Of a stretch of DNA of 64,000 bases, positions 35,508-46,074 are shown one piece after another. The notes under the pieces are model-generated. The model saw only the letters and a program-made list of their open reading frames with translations. It had not been told where the DNA came from and did no database searches. Source of the stretch: Bacteroidota bacterium (GTDB lineage: Bacteria > Bacteroidota > Bacteroidia > Flavobacteriales_D > Sanyastnellaceae); contig JAQCFW010000006.1 of assembly GCA_027619225.1 (NCBI GenBank), forward strand, positions 28,280 through 92,279, read 5' to 3'. Both the position numbers and the translations under genes were made by a program. Within the stretch, counting starts at the first letter, position 1. Every line of letters begins with the position of its first letter.

Positions 35508-36305
35508 TTAACCAAGAGTGACATAAGCGATTGTGAGTCCCAATAAAGTTGCTATAAGTTTATTGTAATTAAAGGCATGCCCCTCCCCGCTTTCAAATAT
35601 GACTGTTGTTGATACGTGTAAAAGAATTCCAATTACTAAGCCGTGAGTAGCAGACATAAAAGTGCTTACTCCACCAGGGAGAGCAACGCCAGAGTGAATT
35701 ATTGTATCATAGATGTACATGCCTAATCCGGGCATGATCCCGAACAAAGTAAGTAAGCCCCACCTCGTCACCTTGGTCGCGCCTGTAGACTTAATAAGCC
35801 CCATTAACACTAAAGCTACTGGGAGTTTATGGATAGCTAACCCCAAAAACAATGCAGAGCCTATGGCTGTGTCAGCGTGGACATGAACGTGTAGACTGCC
35901 CATCGATCTAACTTGATGAGCAACATCAACAGCTGAAGCTCCTTCAGCAAGTGGCATAGATTCTAACAATGCATGGATACATAAACTCACTATAGCAGCC
36001 CAAGGCATAACTGTTGAGGTCTTGTGGCTGGACGAATTGTTCAAATGAACGTGTCCGTGTTCTAAACCTTTAGAAAGGTATTCGAGTAAAATTTGGACTA
36101 AAAATCCGATAAGAACGAACGTGCCAGCGATAGAGCTGTACGAGAACGCTTCGGGAACAAGGTGGAGGAATATCAATCCCATGATGAATGCCCCTCCAAA
36201 AGCAAGGATAATGGACAAGTTTTTCATCGCGCGATCCCCCAAGATCTCTAGGGCCAATCCACCGATTATGGCTACAATTAATAACGCTAAGCCTGTTAAT
36301 ATCAT
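35508..36305 (-). CDS. ZIP-family divalent metal transporter
   Basis: A 265-aa inner-membrane protein with about eight hydrophobic helices. The metal-binding motifs are FLHLVPEAF near residue 46 and HALLESMPLAEGA near residue 111. A His-rich loop (GLEHGHVHLNN) follows helix 3. It probably imports zinc, iron or manganese. Its start codon abuts the stop of the methyltransferase gene, so the two form an operon. Confidence 0.91.
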   Translation of the reverse strand: MILTGLALLIVAIIGGLALEILGDRAMKNLSIILAFGGAFIMGLIFLHLVPEAFSYSSIAGTFVLIGFLVQILLEYLSKGLEHGHVHLNNSSSHKTSTVMPWAAIVSLCIHALLESMPLAEGASAVDVAHQVRSMGSLHVHVHADTAIGSALFLGLAIHKLPVALVLMGLIKSTGATKVTRWGLLTLFGIMPGLGMYIYDTIIHSGVALPGGVSTFMSATHGLVIGILLHVSTTVIFESGEGHAFNYNKLIATLLGLTIAYVTLG

Positions 36306-37064
36306 TTATAAATCAAGTATTTTTCTAGCAACAATAATACAGCGAGGAGATTCATCAGAGAAATCGCCTAAATCATAATCTCCAAATATTTTCTCGGTTT
36401 GCAAACCTACATCTAATAATAGTATTTTCAAATCATTTGCTGTCCAAGCTCTAACCTGTTCAATAAAATGACAATCCTCTCCTTCAGGGGATTTAAAACG
36501 TATTGATTTCTGAAAGAATCCGTCTATTAGTTGTCGCTCTATCATAAAAGTATAATTGTCGATATTCACGATCTCTGAAGCCACTAGCCTAGATTGTGAA
36601 TACGGAACATTTAGGTAATCAAAGATTAATAAACCGCCAGGCTTTAGAACGTGATTAAATCCATGTAGAACTGACTTGTGCTCCTCTTCTTTAGAAAAAT
36701 ATCCGAAACTGGTAAATATATTTGAAATAAGATCAAACTCAGCTGACCATTCTGATTGGTTCTTTAAATCTCTCATATCTAAGACTCTAAAGTCAGCGTT
36801 TGTGGGCTTAGACTTAGCTAGCATAATACTCTCTGAGCTCAAATCAAATCCACTAGCCTTATAGCCAAGCTTTTCCCAAGCCAATACATGTCTTCCTGCA
36901 CCACACCCGACATCAAGAACTTTTTTAACCTCTGAGGATAGTATTCCATCTAAGTTTTCGACAAGATTTAAAGCTTCATCATTATCTCGATTACCATATA
37001 AAATATGATAGGCAGGTGAGTCAAACCAAGCCGCAAACCATTCATTGTTGAATTTTCCTTTCAT
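36306..37064 (-). CDS. class I SAM-dependent methyltransferase
   Basis: A protein of about 252 aa. The SAM-binding motif I is VLDVGCGAGRHVLAWEKLGY, followed by GFDLSSESIMLAKSK. The N-terminus EWFAAWFDSPAYHILYGNRD is typical of a Bacteroidota methyltransferase family of unknown substrate. An ATG 27 nt further upstream (37091) is also possible; 37064 fits relatives and leaves room for a promoter between divergent genes. It is co-transcribed with the ZIP gene. Confidence 0.88.
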   Translation of the reverse strand: MKGKFNNEWFAAWFDSPAYHILYGNRDNDEALNLVENLDGILSSEVKKVLDVGCGAGRHVLAWEKLGYKASGFDLSSESIMLAKSKPTNADFRVLDMRDLKNQSEWSAEFDLISNIFTSFGYFSKEEEHKSVLHGFNHVLKPGGLLIFDYLNVPYSQSRLVASEIVNIDNYTFMIERQLIDGFFQKSIRFKSPEGEDCHFIEQVRAWTANDLKILLLDVGLQTEKIFGDYDLGDFSDESPRCIIVARKILDL

Positions 37065-37104
37065 GATGTTGCAAATTTGGGGATAATCCATGTAACTTAG
37101 ATAG

Positions 37105-37659
37105 ATGTACTCGGAAATAAAAAAGCAACAACCAAGTCTCAGTCAATATTCTGTAGCACAAGGTGATGTGGTGATTTTTTCGTACAAAGGAGTCTTTAAG
37201 GAACAAACTTCTTCTCATATTCTAAATTGGATCGAGCGGTATTTAAAATCTGATCCGACCGTTACACGTCCTGAATCAAAGAAAATCTTTAAAGCGGCTG
37301 TTGAATTAATTCAAAATTTAATTCATCATTCATCAACATCTGATACATCATTTGTCTTTTCAAAGTCAGAGTCTGAAAATAGGTTTTCACTCATTTCTAC
37401 TAACTTAGTGGATACTAAGCAATCAGATGAATTGGTTTCTGCTTTATGTGCTATTAAGACTATTTCAGAAGATGAACTTCGATTGTTGAAAAAAAGCGTG
37501 TTGGAAAATGATCACAGAAGTGATCACGGTGGCGGAGGAATGGGATTATTAGAACTTGCAAAACTCTCAAATGGAAACATTGAGTCGGAGTTATTACCTG
37601 CTCATCATGATAAATTGCTCTTTTGTCTTTCTGTTCATTTAAAACCAATTCAAGATTAA
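37105..37659 (+). CDS. SiaB-family protein kinase
   Basis: A 184-aa GHKL-fold protein with the N-box VELIQNLIHHSS and a glycine-rich ATP lid GGGGMGLLELAKLS. In the Pseudomonas Sia system, SiaB phosphorylates SiaC on Thr to control diguanylate cyclase SiaD. Here it is followed 1 nt later by a SiaC-type protein, confirming the assignment. No siaA phosphatase or siaD cyclase is next to it. Confidence 0.9.
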   Translation: MYSEIKKQQPSLSQYSVAQGDVVIFSYKGVFKEQTSSHILNWIERYLKSDPTVTRPESKKIFKAAVELIQNLIHHSSTSDTSFVFSKSESENRFSLISTNLVDTKQSDELVSALCAIKTISEDELRLLKKSVLENDHRSDHGGGGMGLLELAKLSNGNIESELLPAHHDKLLFCLSVHLKPIQD

Positions 37660-37660
37660 A

Positions 37661-38029
37661 ATGGATAACATCTTTATTCCAGGAACCTCCAAAACACCTG
37701 AAGTATCATTTATAGTAGAAGCTAGAACTCTCAATCTATCGGGCCGTAGTATTCCTGAAAATTCAATTGAATTTTACTCCTCTTTAATTGCTTGGACTGA
37801 TACATTATGCAACTCAGAAGGTGTCGTTGAAGTAAACATCAATCTTGAGTACTTTAATACCAGTTCTTCAAAATGTTTAATGGATTTACTTAAAAGAATA
37901 GAATCCTCAAATGTTGAAGCTCAAGTAAATTGGTATTACGAGGAAGATGACGAGGACATGCTAGAAGCGGGAGAAGACTATGATGCTATTATTGACCTTC
38001 CGTTTAAGTTAATTATAACAGGAGGATAA
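37661..38029 (+). CDS. SiaC-family regulatory phosphoprotein (DUF1987)
   Basis: A 122-aa single-domain protein. It contains the family's FIPGTSKTPEVSF N-terminus and the YFNTSSSKCLMDLL segment, in which the Thr near residue 67 corresponds to the site phosphorylated by SiaB. It is the likely substrate of the upstream kinase; the downstream effector is unknown in Bacteroidota. Confidence 0.91.
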   Translation: MDNIFIPGTSKTPEVSFIVEARTLNLSGRSIPENSIEFYSSLIAWTDTLCNSEGVVEVNINLEYFNTSSSKCLMDLLKRIESSNVEAQVNWYYEEDDEDMLEAGEDYDAIIDLPFKLIITGG

Positions 38030-38045
38030 CTTCACCCCCTGCGTC

Positions 38046-40913
38046 TTAATGGACGGGCTTGAATCTCAAAATGCCCCATGCAATAGCTGTCATAAGCCAA
38101 AGCACCAACACGTTGTAAAACGGCGTCTTCATGTCATTTCCTAAAACTCTTTTAGAAGCTGAATAATAAGGTGCATTCCACCCTGGAACATCACGTGTAT
38201 GATGATGAATCGGTGAAGAGGTAGGGCTTAGCCCCTGCTCTAGATCTAAAATCCTAACAGACCTGTCTTCCTGCAAAACCCATTCGGCAATCTCATTGTT
38301 ATAATGGTCTTCTTTTAATACTCTGAGAGCACCTTTTTCAATAAGCCTGGCCTTTACTTGATCTTTAGCTTTAAAAGCTTTGTGGTATGCACTATTAAAC
38401 GCAGCCTTCCATTCACTTTCATTCTCCTGCCCTTCTTGAGGTACGGCAATAGACCAAGCCCGTAATTCTATACCAGCCCTCTCCCACTCACGTTTAGTCC
38501 ATGATTTATTTCTTGAAGAATTGCATATTTCGTCTAACCAAAAATCTCTCCTCCAAGCTGTATGTTTAATTACATCATCAAATTCTACAAAGTGCTTTTC
38601 ATACTGGTTCTCACGGTATGCATGTACAGCAAGAGCTTCAAACGCCCATCTTGAGACCATTAAATCTCCCAGAAATGGCACGTGTGTTTCATGCGTAAAC
38701 CAATGATTAAATCTGTCGAATCTGACGATTGCTCCACCGAAAATTATCTGAGGAATAACAAGAAGAGGGATGATCATATAAATTACCTTGGCAGACTTAA
38801 ATGCCGCAGAGATGTTTAATCCCACAAGATTTCCGAACATAGACACACTAAATAACACAATCACATGTATCCAAAACATGCCGGGGATTTCTAATATAAG
38901 ATGTGAAATAGCAACAAAACCTAATGTTTGGACAAATGAAGCAATAAAGCTAACTGCAATTTTCGCCTGTAAATACCTCCCCCATTTTAAAAATAAAAAT
39001 CTTTCACGTCTTAGGATGGCCTTGTCACGATGTATCTCTTCAGCACTAATACTTAGTCCTAGGAAAAATGAAATGATTACAGAAATAAACAAGAACTGTG
39101 GGATGTTTTCACTTGTCGTATAGATGTAAATGCCTCCCTCGGGAGTGTACCTCATAAAGAGGGATAACAGGGCGGCAAGCATTGGAGCTTCGAGAAGGTT
39201 TATTAATAAATACTGTTTATTTGTAAGTTTAGAAAATAAATCCCTTGAGAAAAAACTTAAAAATTGAGAAACCCCTGTTGGAGAAGAATTTAAAGCATCA
39301 AGCTTTTGGAAATTTAAATCTTTGTCGTCTTCTTTTTCAGTGCGCTTAGTTTCTTCAATATAAAACCCATTCCATTCCTCAGGGCTGATTTTTCTATTGT
39401 TGGAGATATTCCCATACTCATCAATTTCTCGAGTTTCTATAGTCTCAAAAATTTGCTCTGGATTGATATTACCACATTGTAGACAACTTGATTGATTTGG
39501 ATCTACTTGATTCGTAATTCTTTTAAAATAAGGGATAATACTTGTAGGGACTCCATAGTAAATTGGATATCCACCTTGGTCTAAGAGTAGAAACTTGCCG
39601 AAAAGTTTGAATATCTCTGATGAAGGTTGGTGTATAACTGCGAAAACCAATTTCCCTCTATACGAAAGCTCCTTAAGTAAGTCCATAATTTGGATGCTAT
39701 CGTAACTCGACAATCCAGAAGTAGGTTCATCAACAAATAAAACGAGAGGTTCTCTAATTAATTCTAAGGCGATATTAAGTCTTTTTCTTTGGCCTCCAGA
39801 AATAGTCTTATCTAAGATTGAACCTACCCTTAAGTCCTTTATTTCCCATAATCCTAAACTCTTTAAAGTCTCATTAACCTTAATATTAATCTCTGAATTA
39901 GAGAGTTCTCCGAAAGTTAGTTTTGCACTATAAAGTAAATTTTTTCTAACACTGAGCTCGGAGATGAGGGCGTCCTCCTGAGCGATGTGGCCAATGATGC
40001 CATTTACTTTAGTTGCCTCTTCGTGAATATCAACACCATTCAGCAATACTTGTCCAAATAAAGGGTTTATAGTCCCGTTTAAGATGTTTAAAAGAGTCGA
40101 CTTTCCGCTCCCACTACCTCCCATAATCCCCACAAGGGTTCCTTCTCTTTCTTTCAAGTTTAATTCATGTAGAGCTCGCTCTTTAGGATACTTGAAGTAA
40201 TGACCAATCCCTTTTGCTTCGAAATCTATCTTAGGGACTTCAGGACTATCTAAAAACTGTCTTATTAAATCACTAAAGAAAATCCTAGACTTGTTTTCAA
40301 TTTTGATTACCGACCCAGGCACCATGATAGAGATACTGCCATTTGTAATGGGTTGGTTATTCAGGTAGACAGCTTCATTGCCGAAATGCTTCACTAGAAA
40401 AAGTGAATTGTTTGAAAGTCGATATCCCCCGAGTTCATCATATATAAAGCCCCCCTCAGTAGCTTCAATCGTAGGAGAGTTAGCATTTACAAGTGCTTGA
40501 ATACCTAAAACATCAACCTTTTGTAGTAAAAAAGATGATGCTACAGCTTCTAGAAATTCCTTTGAGTTAGAGTGAACATCGGTTAAATTAACAAATTCTA
40601 CCAGCCTTAAGTAAACTACAGACTTGTCTCTTTGAGGCAATTCCTTATTTATACTAGAACACGTTCTTAAGAGTTTTGTCGACAGTTTAGATAACCTTTT
40701 TGCTTCAGTTACCTCTCCGCTATTTTTCTTTAATCTAAAAGTTTCTAAATGAGTATCGTAACTATCTAAATACCTATCGACTACTGATTTAGATAAACGA
40801 ACTGACAGATATCTATTGGCTGCTTGTCTCCCAGCAAGCTCTTCCTTTTCTGTGCGTCCAGAAGCGAAAAGAGCGAATAGCTGTGTAAGAGCTTCTAAAA
40901 TACCAGTAGTCAT
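38046..40913 (-). CDS. ABCG/White-like ABC transporter (fused ATPase and permease) with N-terminal extension
   Basis: A 955-aa half-transporter. The first ~140 residues are helical (TerB-like) and ~150-215 form a small FHA-like beta domain (YRLSNNSLFLVKHFGNEAVY). The ATPase domain has Walker A MGGSGSGKST near residue 266, signature SGGQRKRLNIALEL and Walker B LVLFVDEPTSGL. After a linker holding a CLQC motif come ABC2-type transmembrane helices from about 560. A ~150-residue soluble insertion rich in charged residues sits before the last helix. The substrate is unknown; such proteins are common in Bacteroidota. Confidence 0.88.
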   Translation of the reverse strand: MTTGILEALTQLFALFASGRTEKEELAGRQAANRYLSVRLSKSVVDRYLDSYDTHLETFRLKKNSGEVTEAKRLSKLSTKLLRTCSSINKELPQRDKSVVYLRLVEFVNLTDVHSNSKEFLEAVASSFLLQKVDVLGIQALVNANSPTIEATEGGFIYDELGGYRLSNNSLFLVKHFGNEAVYLNNQPITNGSISIMVPGSVIKIENKSRIFFSDLIRQFLDSPEVPKIDFEAKGIGHYFKYPKERALHELNLKEREGTLVGIMGGSGSGKSTLLNILNGTINPLFGQVLLNGVDIHEEATKVNGIIGHIAQEDALISELSVRKNLLYSAKLTFGELSNSEINIKVNETLKSLGLWEIKDLRVGSILDKTISGGQRKRLNIALELIREPLVLFVDEPTSGLSSYDSIQIMDLLKELSYRGKLVFAVIHQPSSEIFKLFGKFLLLDQGGYPIYYGVPTSIIPYFKRITNQVDPNQSSCLQCGNINPEQIFETIETREIDEYGNISNNRKISPEEWNGFYIEETKRTEKEDDKDLNFQKLDALNSSPTGVSQFLSFFSRDLFSKLTNKQYLLINLLEAPMLAALLSLFMRYTPEGGIYIYTTSENIPQFLFISVIISFFLGLSISAEEIHRDKAILRRERFLFLKWGRYLQAKIAVSFIASFVQTLGFVAISHLILEIPGMFWIHVIVLFSVSMFGNLVGLNISAAFKSAKVIYMIIPLLVIPQIIFGGAIVRFDRFNHWFTHETHVPFLGDLMVSRWAFEALAVHAYRENQYEKHFVEFDDVIKHTAWRRDFWLDEICNSSRNKSWTKREWERAGIELRAWSIAVPQEGQENESEWKAAFNSAYHKAFKAKDQVKARLIEKGALRVLKEDHYNNEIAEWVLQEDRSVRILDLEQGLSPTSSPIHHHTRDVPGWNAPYYSASKRVLGNDMKTPFYNVLVLWLMTAIAWGILRFKPVH

Positions 40914-40972
40914 TAATCTTTAATTTTAAAAATATATACTTATCATACGAGCGTTAGTTAAAGAAGTTTCCT

Positions 40973-42532
40973 TTATTGCCTTTCAAAACAACCTCGATCT
41001 GGGCTGAAAGTGGACCGTGGTTGTCCGTCTAAATCTTTCGACACATCTGATGCGTTAAAAGGAGGTGTTGATGAAACTCCTTGCCAAACAGTACTGTTTC
41101 CATTTAAATGGAAGTTTCTATCAAAAGTAGAGACAAAGTCTGGAGCAATATCGGTAGTGCAATTAACATCTAACAGGTTGTTGGGAAAATCTTCATCTTG
41201 AACATCTACTCCACAAGCAGTAAACAATGGACTAGAGTAAATACTCGGGATGTATAAACTAGCAACCAACTCATCAAAATCATTTGCTTCAGCATTGTTT
41301 CCCCAAACCAAACAATTTCTGAACTCCGTTCCTTCTTCAAAAGGTCTATGCTGTATAATATCCCCTGCGCTTTCGTACCAGTCATTTATATATACTGAAC
41401 TGCCTTGCCTAACAGAGCCATCAACCCAATAGTTGGCAAACGTACTCAGGTGCATCACAATTTTACCTCCCAGCGTAAAAGCTCCACATGCTTCACCACA
41501 ATCTGCAATTAAGTTGTTTACACCGTTAATATAACCGCCTTGTGAAAGTAGCCCTACAGATGACATATTGTAAATCTTCGTGTTGGAAAGTTGCAATGCA
41601 TACTCAGCGCCTTGGCCGATACTGTCTACCCATATCCCCACGTTCGCATTCTTGATTATTGCGTGGTTAATAGATGAGTTGGTGGATCTGTCAAGCCAAA
41701 TCCCTCCCCTACTCACTGTGTAATAAATATTTTCACCTTGGTACAGGAATTCTAATGGAAACTCTAATCCCCATTGTCCAGGGTAGTCGAGATATGATGA
41801 GCTTAATCGATCTCCTTGAAAAACTACTTTTTCGTCTAAAGTTCCGTTTATATTTATGCTTCCTCCTTGAACCCAAATCCCACTACCAGAATGCACATAT
41901 ACCTCGGCGCCAGCTTCAATCGTCAGAGAGCAGCCGGGCGCAACCCTTATGGGGCCGTAGATAACATGAGGCAAGTCACTGTTCCAAACTTCCTCACATT
42001 CCAGAACATTATTTGGTGGGTTGTTAGAATTAAACCAATTTCCTGGTTGGTAATGGAACACAGCATTGCGACCATATGAAATCAATTGCACATACTGATC
42101 GTTGCCATTCACTTTAAACCTAAGGCGGTCTTCATCAATAAAGGCTAGAGAAGTATTTGTAGGATCAATTGTAACTTCTACAAAAATGAACAAACTGTCG
42201 TTTGGTAAAACAGTTACATCTTCCATTCTTACAAGTTCATCACCTGAAGAATCTAAACCTTGCCCATCGATGTTGATCCTGTAGCTGCTAAATTCTCCTC
42301 CCTCTAACTCAATCTCATTAATAAGAAGTGCTTGATCATGTGGGTTGATAACAGATAAATACAGACTAATAGAACCTATTGTTGTAAATACAGAATCAAA
42401 CATCAGAGTATCATCCGAAAACTCAAGAATAGAGTTAGAGTCGGTTGTGTAGGTAATCTTTGTACATCCTTGAATAGACGCCCAAACAATTACATTTATA
42501 ATCACAAATATTACAAGAACTCTTTTACTCAT
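40973..42532 (-). CDS. lipoprotein with right-handed beta-helix repeats
   Basis: A 519-aa protein with a lipobox (SIQGC, lipidated Cys at residue 23). An N-terminal Ig-like region spans about 30-160. A parallel beta-helix at about 190-440 has repeats such as GAEVYVHSGSGIWVQGG and IIKNANVGIWVDSIG. The C-terminus (NLDVNCTTDIAPDF..., ending RGCFERQ) resembles Bacteroidota surface lipoproteins. No catalytic residues of polysaccharide lyases stand out. Function unknown. Confidence 0.84.
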   Translation of the reverse strand: MSKRVLVIFVIINVIVWASIQGCTKITYTTDSNSILEFSDDTLMFDSVFTTIGSISLYLSVINPHDQALLINEIELEGGEFSSYRINIDGQGLDSSGDELVRMEDVTVLPNDSLFIFVEVTIDPTNTSLAFIDEDRLRFKVNGNDQYVQLISYGRNAVFHYQPGNWFNSNNPPNNVLECEEVWNSDLPHVIYGPIRVAPGCSLTIEAGAEVYVHSGSGIWVQGGSININGTLDEKVVFQGDRLSSSYLDYPGQWGLEFPLEFLYQGENIYYTVSRGGIWLDRSTNSSINHAIIKNANVGIWVDSIGQGAEYALQLSNTKIYNMSSVGLLSQGGYINGVNNLIADCGEACGAFTLGGKIVMHLSTFANYWVDGSVRQGSSVYINDWYESAGDIIQHRPFEEGTEFRNCLVWGNNAEANDFDELVASLYIPSIYSSPLFTACGVDVQDEDFPNNLLDVNCTTDIAPDFVSTFDRNFHLNGNSTVWQGVSSTPPFNASDVSKDLDGQPRSTFSPDRGCFERQ

Positions 42533-42663
42533 AGTGCAAATATGGACATCTTTACTTAATGAAACGGTATCATCACGATTTCCTTTTTCATCTTTCTAAA
42601 GTAGATACTAAGCATCCTCATTTGACATCGATTAAGAAATATTTTTCCTTAAAACCCGGACAT

Positions 42664-42688
42664 AAAAAAAGCACCCAATTGAGTGCTC
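42664..42688 (-). terminator. terminator of the rpoD transcript
   Basis: Read on the minus strand: AGCAC (42687-42683), an 8-nt loop, GTGCT (42674-42670), then a T-run to 42664. It lies just after the sigma factor gene. The remaining 42533-42663 spacer shows nothing else. Confidence 0.7.
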
Positions 42689-42711
42689 GTTCTAATGGTG
42701 TTTTATCAGGA

Positions 42712-43581
42712 CTATCCTAAATAGCCTTTAAGAATTCTGCTTCTAGACGTATGCTTAAGACGACGAATGGCCTTTTCTTTAATTTGTCTTACCCTCTCAC
42801 GAGTGAGATCGAATCTCTCTCCGATTTCCTCTAAAGTCATAGGATGTTCACCATTCAGCCCAAAATAAAGTCGAATAACATCAGCTTCACGTGGAGTAAG
42901 AGTCCTTAAAGATCTTTCAATTTCTTTACGTAAGCTTTCTTTCATCAGCATATCATCTGGCGAAGGTGAATCTCCCAATCGGAGTACATCGTACATGGTG
43001 CTTGAACTTTCGTCTCCTTCTTTTAGTGGAGCATCCATACTCACGTGACGTCCAGCATTTTTTAAACTTTGCTTAACCTCATCAAGAGTCATGTCAAGTG
43101 ATTCAGCAAGTTCAACTGCTGTTGGAGGTCTTTCAAAATCTTGCTCGAGTCTAGCGAAAGCTTTGTTGATTTTGTTAATAGACCCTATCTTATTTAAAGG
43201 AAGTCGAACAATACGACTTTGTTCAGCAAGAGCTTGTAGAATACTTTGACGAATCCACCAAACCGCGTAAGAAATGAATTTAAAACCACGAGTTTCATCA
43301 AATCTCTGTGCCGCTTTAATAAGACCAAGATTGCCTTCATTAATTAGGTCAGGAAGACTTAATCCTTGGTTTTGATATTGTTTAGAAACAGACACAACGA
43401 AACGTAGATTGGCTTTTGTAAGTTTTTCAAGAGCAACTTTATCTCCAGCTTTAATCTTACGGGCTAACTCAACTTCTTCTTCGGCGGTAATTAAATCTAC
43501 ACGACCAATTTCATGAAGATACTTATCAAGCGACGCGGTCTCCCTGTTGGTTACCTGTTTCGTTATTTTTAGCTGCCTCAT
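42712..43581 (-). CDS. rpoD: primary RNA polymerase sigma factor (RpoD/SigA type)
   Basis: A 289-aa sigma-70 factor of the short Bacteroidota type lacking the large region 1.1. Region 2 is seen in [39 protein letters not shown] and [17 protein letters not shown]. Region 4.2 is [20 protein letters not shown]. In this phylum it recognises TAnnTTTG -7 elements, which occur throughout this window. Confidence 0.95.
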   Translation of the reverse strand: MRQLKITKQVTNRETASLDKYLHEIGRVDLITAEEEVELARKIKAGDKVALEKLTKANLRFVVSVSKQYQNQGLSLPDLINEGNLGLIKAAQRFDETRGFKFISYAVWWIRQSILQALAEQSRIVRLPLNKIGSINKINKAFARLEQDFERPPTAVELAESLDMTLDEVKQSLKNAGRHVSMDAPLKEGDESSSTMYDVLRLGDSPSPDDMLMKESLRKEIERSLRTLTPREADVIRLYFGLNGEHPMTLEEIGERFDLTRERVRQIKEKAIRRLKHTSRSRILKGYLG

Positions 43582-43638
43582 CTATTTTCTATTTTCTATA
43601 TCTCATTTTAACGATTCTCCCCTTCCTTTAACTTGACT

Positions 43639-45873
43639 TTAGTCACGACGCTCACGACGCTCACCTCTGTCTCGACGTTCTCCTCCGCGCTCACGACGAT
43701 CTCCTCTGTCATTACGAGGACGCGCAGCTGGCTCTACATACCCTTCTGGTTTGTCAAGAAGAACTTTGCGACTCAACTTAATCTTACCAGTCTTAGGATC
43801 GCGGCCTACAACTTTAAATTTAACATTTTCACCTTCCTTAAGAATGTCTTCAACATTGTCAACACGCTTCCACTCAAGTTCACTTACGTGAAGTAGACCA
43901 TCAATTCCTGGCATCACTTCAACGAAAGCACCGTAAGGCATGATGGTTTTAACCTTACCCTCATACACCTCACCTATCTCAACAGTAGGTGGGAATGCAA
44001 TTTGTTTGATGCGCTTAACGGCATCGTCAATTGCTGCTTTGTCTGAAGCAGCAATCTCAACACGACCTTCTCCGTCGATATCCTCGATAGAAATATCCGT
44101 GTTTGTCTCAGCTTGAAGTTCTTGTATGATTTTTCCACCAGGTCCGATGATTGCACCGATAGCATCTCCAGGAACGTTGAATGCAACAATACGTGGTGCG
44201 TGTGGTTTGAAGTCATCATTTGGTTTGTCAAGCACCTTCATCATTTCACGACGGATGTGATGACGACCCTCACGCGCCTGCTCTAAAGCTTCACGTAATA
44301 CATCCATGCCAATACCTTGGATTTTCATATCCATTTGACAAGCAGTGATTCCGTCTTCAGTTCCAGTTATTTTAAAGTCCATATCACCTAAGTGATCCTC
44401 ATCTCCGAGGATGTCACTAAGAATGGCGTACTTGCCAGACTCTTTATCTGTGATTAGACCCATCGCGATTCCTGAAACAGGAGCTTTGATTTGGATTCCA
44501 CCATCCATAAGTGCAAGAGTTCCAGCACAAACAGTAGCCATAGAAGATGAGCCGTTAGATTCAAGAATCTCAGAAACGAGACGGATTGTGTAAGGGCAAT
44601 CTTCAACAGGAGGTAAAACTTTCTTAAGGGCTCTTAGAGCTAAGTTTCCGTGTCCTACCTCTCTGCGGCTCGTTCCACGAAGTGGACGCTCCTCTCCAGT
44701 TGAAAACGGAGGGAAGTTGTAGTGAAGTATGAATTTTTCTTTCTTGCGAACAAGCGCTCCATCGATCAGTTGCTCATCTTGCTTGGTACCAAGAGTAAGC
44801 GTAGTTAGAGCTTGAGTCTCTCCACGTTGGAAGAGCGCAGAACCGTGACAGCTTGGGAGGTAGTTGACCTCACCCCAGATGTCTCTAATATCTGTTGACG
44901 ATCTGCCATCAAGACGCACACCATCGTTAAGAAGTAAATCGCGAATCGCTTTCTTCTGAACATCGTGTAGGTAAGACTTAAGAATAAATGCCTTCCCCTT
45001 GGTCACATCTTCCGAAAGAGTAGCAACGAAATCAGCGGTGATTGCTTTGAAAGCAACTTTGCGGTCTGATTTGGTTTTTTCTTTCTGAGCAGCAGCATAC
45101 ATTGTTGGGTAAAGGGTGTCAAATACCTGAGCCTTCAGCTCATCATCGTGATCCTCGTGGGAATATTCGCGACTAACTCCATGGGTGCCAACAGCTTTCG
45201 CAAGAGCGATTTGGGCTTCACACTGAGTAGTGATCGCTTTAGCAGCAGCTTCAATGGCTTCAACCATTTCATTCTCGCTAACCTCACTCATCTCCCCCTC
45301 TACCATTACGATACTGTCAATCGTACCTGCAATCATCATGTCGATGTCAGCAGACTCGAGTTCAGTGAGATGTGGGTTGATAATGAACTTGCCGTCAATA
45401 CGTGCTACGCGCACTTCAGAGATAGGTCCGTTAAATGGAACGTCACTAACTGCGATACACGCACTAGCAGCCAATCCAACTAAACTATCTGGAAGAACCT
45501 CAGCATCTGCTGACATAAGTTGAACCATTACCTGTGTTCCAGCGTGGTAATCTGAAGGAAACATAGGTCTTAAAGCTCTATCGACTAAGCGCATTACAAG
45601 AACTTCTGAATCAGAAGGTCGAGCTTCTCGCTTAAAAAAACCGCCGGGGAATCTTCCCGCAGCAGCATATTTTTCTCTATAGTCAACAGTTAATGGAAGG
45701 AAATCAACATCATCTCTTGCGTCTTTGCTACTAACAATAGTAGCTAAAAGCATTGTGTCTCCAGAGCGCAGAACAACTGAGCCGTCTGCTTGTTTTGCTA
45801 GTTTTCCAGTCTCTAGCGTGATCTCGCGTCCGTTACCGAGATCTATTGTTTGATTGTGTACCGTGTAATTCAT
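43639..45873 (-). CDS. pnp: polyribonucleotide nucleotidyltransferase with Arg/Asp-rich tail
   Basis: A 3'-5' phosphorolytic exoribonuclease, 744 aa. Two RNase PH-like domains, an [22 protein letters not shown] domain and a [21 protein letters not shown]1 domain are visible. The C-terminal ~30 residues are an Arg/Asp/Gly-rich tail ([10 protein letters not shown]) instead of ending soon after the S1 domain. It lies 200 nt after rpsO on the same strand, the arrangement found in many bacteria. Confidence 0.96.
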   Translation of the reverse strand: MNYTVHNQTIDLGNGREITLETGKLAKQADGSVVLRSGDTMLLATIVSSKDARDDVDFLPLTVDYREKYAAAGRFPGGFFKREARPSDSEVLVMRLVDRALRPMFPSDYHAGTQVMVQLMSADAEVLPDSLVGLAASACIAVSDVPFNGPISEVRVARIDGKFIINPHLTELESADIDMMIAGTIDSIVMVEGEMSEVSENEMVEAIEAAAKAITTQCEAQIALAKAVGTHGVSREYSHEDHDDELKAQVFDTLYPTMYAAAQKEKTKSDRKVAFKAITADFVATLSEDVTKGKAFILKSYLHDVQKKAIRDLLLNDGVRLDGRSSTDIRDIWGEVNYLPSCHGSALFQRGETQALTTLTLGTKQDEQLIDGALVRKKEKFILHYNFPPFSTGEERPLRGTSRREVGHGNLALRALKKVLPPVEDCPYTIRLVSEILESNGSSSMATVCAGTLALMDGGIQIKAPVSGIAMGLITDKESGKYAILSDILGDEDHLGDMDFKITGTEDGITACQMDMKIQGIGMDVLREALEQAREGRHHIRREMMKVLDKPNDDFKPHAPRIVAFNVPGDAIGAIIGPGGKIIQELQAETNTDISIEDIDGEGRVEIAASDKAAIDDAVKRIKQIAFPPTVEIGEVYEGKVKTIMPYGAFVEVMPGIDGLLHVSELEWKRVDNVEDILKEGENVKFKVVGRDPKTGKIKLSRKVLLDKPEGYVEPAARPRNDRGDRRERGGERRDRGERRERRD

Positions 45874-46074
45874 TTCTTCTTTTATCTCTCTTAATATCTC
45901 TTTAAATCCAAATTCGTTGGTTCTCCTAGTATAAGCTTTCCATGAATTAACTCAAGGTCTGCTAGTCATCAAAAATCAAGCCAAATCTATCAATCCTTAA
46001 AAACCAAAAAATCACAACAAACTACAGACCTGATTGGACTGACAGCTGGCGTTGTGACTCTAAGATGGTTAGAA

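Noticed and set aside
38046..38200. Possible frameshift at the end of the ABC transporter
   Set aside because: The C-terminus contains the expected last transmembrane helix (LVLWLMTAIAWGIL) and the frame is intact.
45874..46074. Leader-like space between rpsO and pnp, as an autoregulatory hairpin site
   Set aside because: No convincing stem-loop or T-run can be seen by eye, so no feature is reported.
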